Source of the DNA: Escallonia rubra
Taxonomy: Eukaryota; Streptophyta; Magnoliopsida; Escalloniales; Escalloniaceae
Length of the DNA: 64,000 nt
Assembly (NCBI GenBank): GCA_033065855.1
Contig: JAVXUO010002322.1
Span: 570,501-634,500, forward strand
Direction of reading: 5' to 3'
Shown one piece after another: positions 23,935 to 35,567 of this stretch. A model generated the notes under the pieces. It was not told where the DNA came from, searched no databases, and saw nothing but the letters and a program-made list of their open reading frames with translations. Both the position numbers and the translations under genes were made by a program. The first letter of the stretch is position 1; the number at the start of each line of letters is the position of its first letter.

Positions 23935-25291
23935 TTGTTTGGACCGATTCAAAAAGTGTACAATTTTAGTATCCAAGAAGGTACATAAAAGGAATACCTA
24001 CGTTTAAAAAAAAATTGACACAAATCAGTATTTCGAATATCGGACGACAGATATCGTTAAAAAGTCCAAGGGATAAGACTATCTTTTTAAAAGACAGTCT
24101 TACTCTTACCCCCCTTCTCTACTCTACTCTACTCTCTCTCTCTTCTTTAATTAACAGACACAACCCACACACAAACACTCGCGCGCGCACACATATACGT
24201 GCAAAGCAGCTCCATCCCACACCATCCACCAAGCTGATCAAACCCCCACCTATGCATCCTTCCTTATTAAACTTGTTCATTCACCTTCTTCATCCATCCT
24301 AGATAAAGCCACCATGATCATTGCTCACCGTTGCTGCCTTCGCAACGATGAATAACCCTCACTTGTTGGATGCATTACCACTACCAAGAAGAAAATGCCA
24401 AAACATTAATATTATTTGGCCTTCTTGACTGGCGCATTTTTACAGGATCGAGACTAAATTAGAAAATTTGGTGATTGAAGTGGAATATCTTGGATTGAAA
24501 ACACCATCCCAAACCAGAACCCCATTATCACAAAACACTAGTCCCATTAGGAAGATTCAGATCCCAATTCACCAAATCTATAAATAATATAGAGTAATAA
24601 AGCATGAGGGATTTCGTGGAGTCCTTGGCCTTATCAGCTTCCTGATAGGCTCTGATCTGCTTGAGGACCTTAATCCCTCTTGTCGACGCGATGTCGCTGA
24701 CGACAAGAGGGATTTCGGGGACAGAGTTGATGCGGTGGCTGCAGGCCATGGCGAGGGCAGGGACCGTAGAGGCAGCGATAGAAGATGCCACGGCGTAGCA
24801 CTTGTGGTTAACGTTAATGTGTCGATGCTAGCGGCGTTAGTTGGGTTGGTGTAATGGTCGTCGGCGTTAGAAGCTAGGGGTGCGGGGAGGTGATGTGGGG
24901 TGTTGGGTTTGTGATGGTGGTTGTCACACGCGGTGGTCGGAGGCGGTGTTAGGCGACATGGTTGTGTTGTCTTTTGCTGAAACAGAAGAAAAGAAATAGA
25001 CTGGTGAGATGAAAAAAAGGGGGGAGAGAGAGAGAGAGAGATATTTTTCGATTAAATTAAGGAAGAGAACAAGTCGAATGGTTAAGATAGTGCCTCACGC
25101 TTTTAAGATATATTATTTTGTTATTAACGGTCCTACCCCTTTGTCTTTTTAACGGCATTCGTGGTTCATTAGTCAAGATACTAATTTGGATTATTTTTTC
25201 AAATTTAGGCACTTATTTGACGCACTATCAAAGTTGGATACTAAAATTGTACTGGAGTTAAAGTTGAGGGTACATTTTTGAGATTAGCCCT
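23935..25291. mobile_element. TIR element (MULE-like) carrying a ribosomal-protein gene fragment
   Basis: The left end has 'gtacaattttagtatccaa' and the right end its reverse complement (25229-25250). Matching continues imperfectly inward, including 'cgttaaaaag' and CT-rich runs, for about 200 bp. The right terminus in reverse complement begins agggctaat, the same start as the MULE at 16901. A weak 9-bp flank match (ttattgttt against cattgttct) may be the target-site duplication. The interior includes an RPL4-like coding fragment on the minus strand. The whole interval is absent from unit B. It is best read as a Pack-type non-autonomous element. Confidence 0.65.
24618..24824 (-). pseudogene. 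Captured fragment of ribosomal protein L4 (uL4) gene
   Basis: On the minus strand the frame reads [41 protein letters not shown], then [19 protein letters not shown]. This follows the plant 60S ribosomal protein L4 order (VNVNMKRYAV, SAIAASAVPALVLARGHRI, SVPELPLVVSD, AIKVLKQIGAYPDAEKAKDS), missing some residues after VVSD and diverging after KDS. It covers only about 70 of some 400 residues, has no start of its own, and lies inside a TIR element, so it is a captured gene piece rather than a gene. Confidence 0.75.
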
Positions 25292-25657
25292 CATTGTTCT
25301 TCTTATAAAGCCTTTATGGCTGACTTTGACAAACTCTTGTAACCTTTAATTATCAATGCAATTATCATAATTATATATAAAAAAAAGAGCCTCGTCTCTG
25401 TTAAGCATGATAATTCTTTTGATATCAACTTTAATTTTTAGAGCAACCGGTGAATTAACATGATTTCAAGACTCTTTTTGCCTTCATACAACGGTGCAAT
25501 TTGTGTCATTTACTTGTCAACATAGTAGCTATTACCTTACTATGTCTATTCATTTGCAATAAAAAATTTGCACACGGGAGAGAGAGCATTAAAAAAGGGG
25601 AGAGAATGGATCAGATTTAGTTTCTAAAAGAAATTTCTTTGCTGATAGTCTGGTTGT

Positions 25658-25846
25658 ATGAAAATAGTTGCAACTCATTGTATAGCGATAATTAACAATT
25701 GTTAAATATTTTTAGTGACATACTTCTTAAGATTTTAAGATAATTCTTAACCGAACTTTTTTATTTGTCAAAAAATAAAAATCGTAAAAATATTTAACAA
25801 CTATTAATTATCTCTATACGAAATCGTATCTATCTCCACAACGGCC
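25658..25846. mobile_element. Hairpin MITE family member (unit A copy)
   Basis: The left arm (ttgtatgaaaatagttgca, agcgataattaacaattgtt) pairs with the right arm (aacaactattaattatctct, acgaaatcgtatctatctcc) over most of its length. The orthologous copy in unit B is at 35568-35752, so it was present before the duplication. Related copies lie at 47945-48095 and 63010-63215. It is non-coding. Confidence 0.65.
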
Positions 25847-25959
25847 AAAACTTTTCCTTTCGAAAAATGGGCACTTGTCTCACATGTCTTTCCTTTGTGT
25901 GAATCATATCATGATCCCTTGGAAAGAAATATTCTTGTCAAATCATGATATATATATAT

Positions 25960-26032
25960 GGGTTAAGTTGGCAGATCGCGCTAGTAACTTGGATTAAGTT
26001 GCTAGCGCTATCATTTTATCATCTCCCATCAG

Positions 26033-26089
<57 letters not shown>

Positions 26090-26302
26090 TATATATATAT
26101 ATTACTGATGGGAGATGATAAAATGATAGCGCTAGCAACTTAATCGGGCGAGAATGGACGGTCAGATCGCGCGCCACAACAGCGAATTTTTTCACCGTCC
26201 GCTACATAATGTAGCGGACGGTAAATTATCGTCCGCTACATTATGTAGCGGACGGCCAAACAGCGCTAGCAACTTGCTAGCGCTATCAATGAATCACGAC
26301 CC
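25960..26302. mobile_element. Hyper-palindromic element 3 in a TA microsatellite
   Basis: The ends are gggttaagttggcagatcgc and gaatcacgaccc. A 60-bp TA run sits at its heart, bordered by the inverted pair 'atctcccatcagtaatata' and 'attactgatgggagat'. Beyond that come 'gtccgctacataatgtagcg' and 'gtccgctacattatgtagcg' modules and repeated GCTAGCGCT palindromes. Unit B shows the empty site ('gatatattactga', about 35864), proving insertion after the duplication. It shares modules with the element at 12518-12652. Confidence 0.7.
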
Positions 26303-26319
26303 ATTACTGATAGTACATC

Positions 26320-27250
26320 TTTAACCTCTCTTTGTGTTTTGCAGAATCTTTCCCATCTTTGTTTCCTTTTGCTTTTGCAAAGCCGAAGAATCGAATCGTC
26401 AACGTCAAGAACTGTGTACTGGGCTTCATGTTCCAGGTGTTAAATATTGGATGGCATCATATCCCGCTCCATATCTCATTATCAATCATCACTGTACTAA
26501 ATATTATCTTCGTCCAAATATGGGAATATGTCGTTAATTTTGGGAAGTTTCTGGAGCCTGCACTCAGCTTCAGAAAGAGAATCAAAGAAACAAAAGAAAG
26601 CTAATGAAAAAGAGATTTCGAACTGGCCCCAAAGTTTACCGGTGCATGTTGACCTTTAGGCACTGATTCCCTTGGTAAGCAAGCTGTGTACCTGTGAGAG
26701 TTGACCTTAGGCTCAGATTTCTTTGGTAAAGAAGTTGTAACAACAAAAGTTAGCAAAGGGCTTCATCTGCGACCTTGAACTAAGTAACATTATTGTCAAC
26801 GTTGATCGGTAATTGTCTCTTCGCCGACCTACAATTCTTAAATTAGTAAGAGTTGTTCTAAAAAGTGGGGAAGAAAGTTCTTCAAACACAAGCTAGCCGC
26901 GTTGCATGAAAACGATGCACTCCAACTAAAATCTGTAATGATTTATAACTATATAATATTATCTTTCTTGGGTGTTGTCGATTCCTTTGTATGTCGTGGT
27001 GTGTACCCCTTCTCAGTGTAGATTGAGCTTCCAAGGCAATTGTGACATCAACCGAAGACGTTAAAGAAAAATCATCGGCGTGTAAATTTTTTGCTGGATA
27101 TCGGAGGACAAAGAATGCGCTAAAGCTTGTGAGTGGCACTTCCAACATCGTTTCTAGTGACAAAATAGTGACTCTAATTTTGCTACTGTTGCTTTGTCAC
27201 TGGAAATAGCAAAATAAATGAGCAACAGCCTAGTGGAAGACTACGATTGT
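26320..27250. other. Duplicated non-coding block, no recognised gene (unit A)
   Basis: This matches 35895-36720 in unit B at high identity. Short reading frames occur on both strands (for example 26332-26604 and 26882-27163), but their extents differ between the two copies and none resembles a known protein. It may be an old gene remnant or plain spacer. Confidence 0.4.
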
Positions 27251-27419
27251 GATGGACTGGGCTGAAAGCCAGCCATAAAGCCCAGTAAGTATGCAATTCA
27301 TAAGATTCCAAATCGAGGGCCGGGGTGCACGCCCATTTTGATTATTTAGGCACCAGAGCCCAGCCTACTAACTTCTGGGATATCAACTTTAAAATTACAT
27401 CTCATGCTCATTGGGAGCA

Positions 27420-27712
27420 GGCGTGAGCACTGAATCGTTCAAACTAATCCAAACATTCAAACGATCAAATCGAACCGATCCAATTCGAACCGTCCAAAAG
27501 TCTTAACGGTTCGTTTTCACATTTCTCAAACCGACCTTGTTTCAGTTTGGTTCACGATTCACATTTTTTAAATCAATTACAAATCGAACCGAACCGACTT
27601 ATGATATGTTAATTATTTTTTAGTAACATTAATTGATAATTTTCACAAAAACATGGTACTAAACAAATCCAGATAAACAAAATCTTTAAAGTTAAAAGAA
27701 AATAAAATAATG
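27420..27712. mobile_element. hAT-like element fragment at the end of unit A
   Basis: The sequence is rich in AACCGAACC/GGTTCGGTT motifs in both orientations, a pattern common in plant hAT elements. It is cut at 27712 by the junction with unit B. The unit B counterpart continues to about 37535. Confidence 0.5.
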
Positions 27713-27722
27713 AGGCGGTGTT
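27713..27722. other. Junction between the two tandem units
   Basis: The ten bases aggcggtgtt lie between the end of unit A (aaaataaaataatg, as at 37166) and the start of unit B (aggctctcatttt, as at 11446). They match neither flank and look like filler DNA at an end-joining breakpoint. Confidence 0.6.
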
Positions 27723-29538
27723 AGGCTCTCATTTTCCACTTTATAATTCTTAACTGTACACATGATTGTAAGTTCATAACCTCATTGGTTCACTATAACT
27801 TCAGCAGAAAGTATCTGAAGTTTCAAACTAAAACTTCCTTTGTTGTCAATGTTCAATATAAAGCAAAGCAGGCTACTCGCTTTCAGCAAATAGGTCATAT
27901 AGAATAAATGAAACCTCACCATCAGAATCTGATGAACTTGTGCAACTAGGTATGCTTCAAGAATTCCGCAGGCAGAAATTATTTATTTTGTTTGTTTTTC
28001 ATTCCTCATCAAGCTCATTGCACGATAATAATTTATTCCCTTTTCATTTCCTTAGCAGGTTCTAATTTCTTGAGAACAAAACTGAACTGTGGGGAACCGC
28101 CAATCCCTGTTGCAAGTGTTTGTTAATCTTCCTGGAGAGACTCAGGTTTTGGCTTAACATATACAGTGGTAGCATAAGGCCACATCCAGGCCTTCACTGT
28201 GTATGTATATTTATAGGCACTCTCCAACCTTCCCCTTTGCTAGTAATTTAAGTCCAAAAAGAAAGAGTACAAATAGAGGGGAGAGGTGGATAGGTTACTC
28301 CCCAAACGACGCGTCGAGGATCTGAGACAATTAAAGTTGGGAGGTGCCTCTCAATTGTGCAGTAGCACATTCTGCTTGGACTTCTACCAAGAGCCAAGAG
28401 CTTCATCAATGGTGACATCCCAAGAAGTTTCCCATCTTCTTCTTTTTTGTTACTGCCATCTTCAGTTATTCTTATTCAGTATTGCCTCCAAGTGGTGCAG
28501 TCATATACTTCAGGTGTATCACCGACTCGTGGATGTACTATGTGGTTTCCAGCCAACGAGAGTGATGTCCAACAAGTAATAAAAGGCCTGGCAACCAAAT
28601 AAAGTGTTGGTCCAGCAAACATCACTCTCTAATGCTGTGGCCGACCAGCACTACATCTGAAAGTGTTGATCCAGCAAACATCAGTCTCTAACGCTGTGGC
28701 CGACCAGTAGATCTGAACCTCGGGCATCGGCCAGAAGTGCCAGGCAGGGCTAGAAGGTAGTCTAAGTAGCACGGACATACCAACACCGACAGGAACACTG
28801 GATTTGCAATTTTCGAAACAACAAAATTTTGAACAGTATAGGATACCGCTAAATATCGATGCGTATATATTATGCATGGACATGTTCGTATAAATTTCAA
28901 GCACATTCCACCTTCATGAAAAAGTAAAACACCAGTTACAAAATGTAAACCATGGATACAAGTCATATATGAAATCAAATTACTACAAAAAATGATACGG
29001 CAGAGTGCAAGCTTAAAAAAAAAAAGCCAAAAGGAAAAGATAAATGATTTTCATCTCTTCCATCCACCAAGATTGAATCGACATCAATGGCCCTATGGTC
29101 TTCTGAACCTCCATCATCAACCTCTTCCTTGCACATGCTTATCAATTGAGAAATTCGTCTTCTACGTTAGATTGCCTTCATCAAAGAGCTCCATCGTCCT
29201 CTCAGTTAGACATGACCGGAATACAATCTAACACTGAGATTTGCCCTAGTCTTCCGTTTTATGATACAATCTTAACTATCCTTAACATTCCATTATGACC
29301 TTCAATTTAAGTCTAAAAGTTTGCAATTTGGCCCTACGAGTCGGACACTTCTGCATAAGGTCTCTGATACAATGTCCAATAATAAGAGTAAATAAAGATG
29401 TTCAGACGCGCTACATGTTAGGAGGTGTCGATAAGTGCCGCACACAATACCTCGACCAAGAAGTGGTGTCTGTGCTTCATAGAAGCTAGTCATCAGCGTC
29501 CAACCGCCTTCCACCAAGACTCCCTCCACACCCCGAGC

Positions 29539-29598
29539 CATGGGCGGAGCTATGTATGTACGAGAGGGGGGTATAGCCCCCTGTCAGATTTTTAAAAA

Positions 29599-29629
<31 letters not shown>

Positions 29630-30738
29630 GTATTTTTCACACTTTTCGGCTCTCTCTCTCTCTCTTCGGCTCTCTCTCTCTCTCCGGCGAGTGCGACCGG
29701 CCTCTCTCTTCTCAGTTCTCACCGCCAGTCACCAACCGAGGGTCCGAGACACCGACCGGCGGCCGGCGCCTCACTCCGGCAGCCACGCACGACGAACCCA
29801 CTTCACTTCAGTCTTCGGCTCACTCCTCCCGTCGCCGTCGGCAGTCGGCACCCACGACACGACGAACGACGAACCCACGTCGGCAGTCGGCACCCACCGG
29901 CCACCTACGACGAACGGCGAACGGCGAACGGCGACGGGCGACGGCGCCTCACGGTCACGGGCTCTTCAGTCTTCACTCCGTCTCCAACGGATCTACGGCG
30001 ACGGCAGTCGGCGACGGAGAGACCGGCGACGGAGAGTCTTCACAGTTCACTCCAACCGTCCACCGCCGGCGGCAAGGACCCAGTGACCCCGGATCTACGC
30101 CGACGGCGAGTCGGCGACTTCGGTTGTACTGTCTTCACTCCAACAGTTCACCGGCGGCTAAACTCCGGCGACCGGCGGCCAAAACTCCGGCGACCGGCGG
30201 CGAAAACTCCGGCGACTGAATTGAATTGAGCTTTCAAACTCCAGTGACAAGTATGTTCCAACTTCCAAACTTTAATTTCACCTTTCATTGACTTGAGCAT
30301 TGAATTGAATTATGGATAATCTTGAGCATTGAATTGAATCAATTGATTATGGATAATGTTGAGCATTAATTATGGTTAATGTTTAGCATTGATTATGGAT
30401 AATCTTGCGCATTGATTATGGTTAATGTTTAGCATTGATTATGAATAATCTTGAGATATTAATTATGGTTAATGTTTAGCATTGATTATGGATAATCTTG
30501 AGATATTGATTATGATTAATGTTTAATATTGATTATGGATAATCTTGAGATATTGATTATGGTTAATGTTTAGCATTGAGATATTGAGATTGATGGAGGA
30601 TGGGACCCAATTGGATTGAGATATCGAATGTGTTTTGTCGAAAAATGCATTTTTTTTTGTTGCTATTTTACTAATAAAAATAATTATTAATTTCGATATA
30701 TATTTAGCCCCCTGGGATGAAATCCTGGCTCGCCCCTG
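29539..30738. mobile_element. Non-autonomous hAT element, 1.2 kb, in unit B
   Basis: An 8-bp target-site duplication, ccccgagc, lies at 29531-29538 and 30739-30746. The ends catgggcggagct and, in reverse complement, caggggcgagcca form a short TIR of the common plant hAT type. Inside are a TA run, CT-rich repeats, a GC-rich block (29690-30220) with repeated 'ggcgaacggcgaac'-type units, and a minisatellite at 30290-30590. No transposase frame is present. The long frame 29540-30229 is a by-product of the GC-rich repeats. Confidence 0.82.
30290..30590. repeat. Minisatellite of 'gattatggataatcttgag' type
   Basis: A unit of about 45 bases, gattatggataatcttgag followed by atattgattatggttaatg and tttagcatt, recurs about six times with small changes. 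It lies within the unit-B hAT element. Confidence 0.85.
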
Positions 30739-31007
30739 CCCCGAGCTGCACCTTCTCCGACCTCAGATACATCAATGCCTGTGCACCAACTCCATCATCG
30801 AGCCCAAAAGACTGGTGGACCCAAGGCTCCTCCTCTTCTCCTCCCTGTTCCTCACCTGCTATTAGCTAGTTTGTTTCTCACCCCAGTTTCTATTGCCTTA
30901 GGCTTCTGAGGAATTGTTAACTTTTGACAGTCTTCGTGTTTTTACTTTTATCAAATCTACTAAAGATTTCTCTCTGTGGTTTTGATTTTGCAAAAGCCAG
31001 ACTATAA

Positions 31008-31560
31008 CTATAGTGGGCTGACCATATTCTCGATAAAGTACTTTTGGACTTTACATTTAGACGAAATAGGGACACATGCATCCTGATGGTGAAAAGAGCA
31101 GATCTGCAAATGCCCTTTTGATATGACCATTTTGCAAATATTGGCACAGCACACCAATCGTGCGTGTGGAAGGTTGTGAAGTATATATTCCAAAGCATAT
31201 GTGCACTGCATGAAAGCCATTCCGGACTCTAATGTATAAAACTGGGTAGAGAGTAGCATTCAAAGGTTCGAGGCTGTCAAACTTCTCCTTTTGCAGGGCT
31301 TGCAAAGAAAGTAAAAGCAGTGAGAAACGGGGCCTAAAGAAGTTTGAACTGAAGCAAGTCATGTTGTTGAAAATGATAGCAGGTTGACCAGTAATCCAGA
31401 TAAAAGCGTAGAGGAAAGAAAGGGGTGGGTGGAGGGGTATAAGTGGTTGGAGGAGGTCTTGTACGTTGACATTAGAGGCTTGGCTGTGAATTTGCGTCTA
31501 CACAAGTGAATGACCTTTCTTCTTCCAACCGGAACGTCAAATTAAAGCATTGAAATTTCT
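31008..31560. other. Duplicated non-coding block (matches 15375-15900)
   Basis: Both copies carry 'ataaagtac', 'gaaagccattc', 'aaactgggtagagagtag' and 'cttgtacgttgacattagag' in the same order. Minus-strand frames exist in both, but their ends are not conserved and no family is recognised. I see no gene. Confidence 0.45.
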
Positions 31561-32639
31561 TTCCTTTGGGCCTCGTTTGCAATGGCCAGGGGAGCGCATT
31601 GATTGATTACAAGAAATTTCGTACTTTGAAGGTGATTTGCTTAACGAGAAGAGTACTGTCCGGTTTCATTAACTATGCAGGGTGCAGCCAATTTGCTCCC
31701 CATATAACCACCGAAGAAGGAAAAATCCTCGTTAGGATGCTTTTATCCGTCGAGAAATGCTATCTTCACCCCGTCATATACCAGTTCACTTTATTTTTGT
31801 CGCTATAAATGTTCTTTAATGACTATTACTAGCCTTGTAACAATACAATGGGAGTAGAAGGGCATAATAGAAGGGTGCAAATAATATTTTTCATATTTTT
31901 TTTTATAAAAATTAGTCAACTTCCATTGGTATGCGGACCCCATTGGGATGTACACAAAGTCTCCCTGCATCCAATGAGGATCAGAGTTGAACCCAACATT
32001 TCTTCCTTGTACAATGATTTACTATACTTCTATTGTCTATTTTAGTGATCTCTTCTCTCTACCTATCTTTTTTTGATGTCATCTTAATCTTGTGTAAATT
32101 TCATTCCAGTGCTAGGAGAATAATAATGGAGAGCCTAGTGTCCACTAAGATCATCTGTATACAGAATGAGTTCAACTTGATTTAAAACTTTTAAATTGAT
32201 AATACTTGCGATTTGATCAATGTATTATGCTCAACTTATTCTTATAATTACTCGACGTAGTTCTATCATAAACAGATACAACTCCTTTTAGTCTACTTAC
32301 TTGTTATTTATTTATTTTTTTGGTCCAATGTTCTCGATTGCATAACTTGCAAGGCACCACCGTCACTTACTACCTCATATGGTGCACCTACTTTTGGAAT
32401 TGATGTAACCAGACCCGTCGTTATCTGACATGAATATTGCAACTCTGAATTCACCGATTCAGACTTTGTGAAGAAAATCGGACCCAATTCTACCTTTTTT
32501 CTAATCTACTTATTTTCTTAAACATATCCTATGCAGATACCTTGTAAATTGTACACCCCCGGGGGAGTTAAAAGCAACCAATATAAACAAATCCAAGCTT
32601 GGAAAGTTTTGTCAACAACAAGAAAGAAGTATCGCTTGA

Positions 32640-34161
32640 TCATGGCGACAAATGTGAATCTTCACTGGTGGGGTTCAACTCCAACCCTCCATCACCATTA
32701 GCGTAATCATCACCGTTGATCTGATCAAGAACAAGCACCAATCCCATGGCAAAGGCACCATCGAAGCCAGGCTTCAGCGACAAAGTGAAAACGTCCTTGC
32801 CAAGCACCACATTGGTGGAAGCATCCACTTTGCGTCGGATCTCGGCCACTGCTTCCTTGCCCGCATTGAAGATGGTGCAGCAACGCTGTGCAAATGACCC
32901 TTCGATCTGGTACTCCTCGCCTGGATTCCCGCACATTTCCACCGTCACGCTTGACCGTCCGATGATGGATGATCTGCGCACGCTGAAGATTGGCTTCTGA
33001 CCCTCCGTCTTCTCTCCTAAGAACCCTTCCCACCGTTGGTGAAGACTCGGTCGCTGTAGTATTGGCCCTAACGCATTATTGTCAAGTTTTCCAGGAGTAG
33101 TAACAAAGCATTTAATTTGTAGCCACAAGACTATTACTAAAGGCAAATAACGCCAATCCTGCACTTTTGACATTGGATATGGATCAGATTCTGTAATCTC
33201 ATGCAGTTCTAAATGCTTCTGCGGCCAAATGCAGAATTCTTTGCCGACTTTTTGAGCTATCAATGGTCCCATATGCTTTAATGGATTTTTTCCTAGGCTA
33301 GTGTCCCGGCGCCTTTGGCGTAGAACAATCAACCCGCGACTTTTGACAAGCCTCAAAAGTTGATGGCAAGAGGAGAGTACTCGGTGTGTTTCTTGTATTA
33401 AAATCATACACACTGACAGTTTCGTGACCATGGCGATATGACTTTTGTCAAAACTGCATTTATATTTTGGGCGATTGTACCAGCTACGCGAGTTTTTTCT
33501 AGCCTTGCAAAGTGAGTTTTTGCAAAGCTGTAGTGAAATTTGCCAAAAAATTGTTTTGACAAAAGTATTAGTGCTACAGCCAACAGTTACATCAGGGGAT
33601 ACAGATCAATCTAGAAAACCTAATTTTTCACTGACTCGGTCGGTCAACTCGGCATTTGCAATCTAACGAATCATGGGTGAATTTCTTTCCTTGTTTAAGT
33701 TTTTTATACTTGTGGTAACACAGCTCAGGCTCAGCACGCTATAGGTAAGTGATTGAGCTGGACTCGGATAAAGCACCACAAATGGAGAAAAACTTGGCAC
33801 CGATTCATTGCTTTCCTACTAGGCATTGCAATTAACTTTCTTGCTTAATTTATTCGAACTCGAATCCGGCGAGTCGACTCGTTCAGACTGAGCAAGACGA
33901 GAACTGCACAAACAATACGATGAGCAAATCTTGTACCTTACGGCGAGCGGTGAGGAGGCAGCGGCCAAAGGCGTCCATGAGCTCAACTTCGCCCTTGTCG
34001 CGGCTGTCGGGCCCGTACGATTCGACCCGAAAGACAAGCTCTCCTTTGCAGTTGTAGACGGTGAACCCGTCGCCGGGGAAGAACAGGGAAGTCTTGAAGA
34101 CGGTTAGGTGGGTCTCCTCCTCGTGCACAAACCCATCTTCCACAACTACTCCACCCGTCAT
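32640..34161 (-). CDS. LOR12-like: LURP-one-related protein, copy B
   Basis: Minus-strand exons are 34161-33937 and 33053-32640, with an 883-bp intron; the product is 212 aa. The splice joins CLLTARRK to RPSLHQRWEGFLGEKTEG in phase 0. The LURP-one domain is complete: HLTVFKTSLFFPGDGFTVYN, then RRSSIIGRSSVTVEMCG, EEYQIEGSFAQRCCTIFNAG, VDASTNVVLGKDVF and GFDGAFAMGLVLVLDQINGD. This copy keeps the residues I would expect in LOR12-type proteins at most sites where A and B differ, and its intron is compact, so B is likely the better-preserved copy. By gene order it would match Arabidopsis LOR12 (At3g15810, from memory). The function of this subgroup is not established. Confidence 0.92.
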
Positions 34162-35567
34162 TTCCTCTTCTTTAATCTTCGATGCACGAGAAGATTTGAA
34201 AATTTCGTGCGAGAACGTAGAAGCGAAGGCAGATAGTTATAGGAGAGAAAAGGGAGAGAGTGTGAGTGAGGAAGGAGAGAAGAGGAGAAGAACACGCGGA
34301 AGAAACTGGGAGGCGAATGCGAATGACAAGCGGTGAGTCGTACAAGGGTGGCCACTCTGGATTGGACGGACCCCCCTAAATGTCAAAATATCAAGATCCA
34401 GTGACAAAAGATATCAAGAAATATTTTATTAGGTCTCTCGGCTGTACTGCACATGTGTGTTGTACTGCACAGACCTCCTAAATATCCTGGACACGAGTTC
34501 TTTAAACACAAGTTCGTAACCATGAATCTTGACCCCCTAGAATTTTTGTACGTTGGCAGCAAAAAATATTATTCATTCACAAGAATAAGATTGTGATCTC
34601 TTTATTGTATATATCCATAACATTTTTAAAAGAATTGGAGCGGTCGTTCCATGAGCTGAATAAATCTTTTATGAGGTGGAAGCTATTATCCCACTGCCAA
34701 TAAGTGAAGTCACAACAATAGAAAAGAACCATTATCTGATGTGATGTGAGAGAATTAAAGATTGAAATTGTTTCAATAATTTAAGTTTTAAATATACAGC
34801 GGCACTTATAACACATGTTCCAACAAAAATGGAAATCAATGCTTAGTAGTAGGAGTTGAATGTATTACTCCTAAGAGCTATGGTGACCACACACGCTCCA
34901 TCTTTGACTGTCTTTGTACATTACTAAAAGTAGGCACGTGCACATGTTGCAGTCAACAAGAGCAATTATAGTACGTAGTATTATTGACCAAGCGCTCATC
35001 CACAGGCTGTGGGATATGTGGAACTTGGTGTGACGTGAGATATGTCTTGATATATATGTATGGTAGGTAAATAGAAGGCCAAAAACAAGAGTCCCAGCTC
35101 ATCAAAGCAAAGAATTTTCAAAATTGAATAAAAAAAGAAATCAAAGCAACGGTCTCGACTGATTGGACGACTCCTTTTCCACTCTAAAATAAGCATAGGA
35201 TCCGCTGAACACTTGAACTGTGTGTCCCCTCCAACCAAAACAAGATTTTCTTTGGACTAAACCAAGTCATTTGATATTATTATTTTTCTTCAAGAAACTT
35301 GTCACTCTGTCAAGCATGATAATTCGTTTGATATATTAGCTTTAATTTTTAGAACGATCGATAAATTAACATGATTTCAAGACTCTTTTTTGCCTTTGTA
35401 CAATAGTGCAATTTGTGTCATTTACTTGTCAACTAACTAGTTATGTACCTTACTATGTCTCTTCATTTACAATACAGAACTTGCACACGAGAGAGAGCAT
35501 TAAAAAAAAGAAGAGGATGCATCAAATCTAGTTTCTAAAAAGAAAAACTTTGGGTGCTATCCTCGTT

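Larger units (their letters stand above)
11446..27712. repeat. Segmental tandem duplication, unit A (16.3 kb)
   Basis: Unit A starts with 'aggctctcattttccac' 18 bp after the GH17 stop codon and ends with 'aaaataaaataatg' at 27712. The same start recurs at 27723 and the same end at 37166, with many matching blocks in the same order between them. Unit A contains LOR copy A (19185-21996) and at least six stretches absent from unit B: about 12025-13807, 16265-18645, 20073-21055, 23222-23760, 23935-25291 and 25960-26302. Most of these can be recognised as transposon insertions. Confidence 0.85.

Noticed and set aside
26332-26604. Frame of 90 codons, partly repeated at 35813-36022
   Set aside because: The unit B copy is interrupted and starts differently. 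It could be an old remnant, but there is too little to call a gene.
29540-30229. Arg/Pro/Thr-rich frame of 229 codons
   Set aside because: It lies wholly within a non-autonomous hAT element and comes from GC-rich short repeats.
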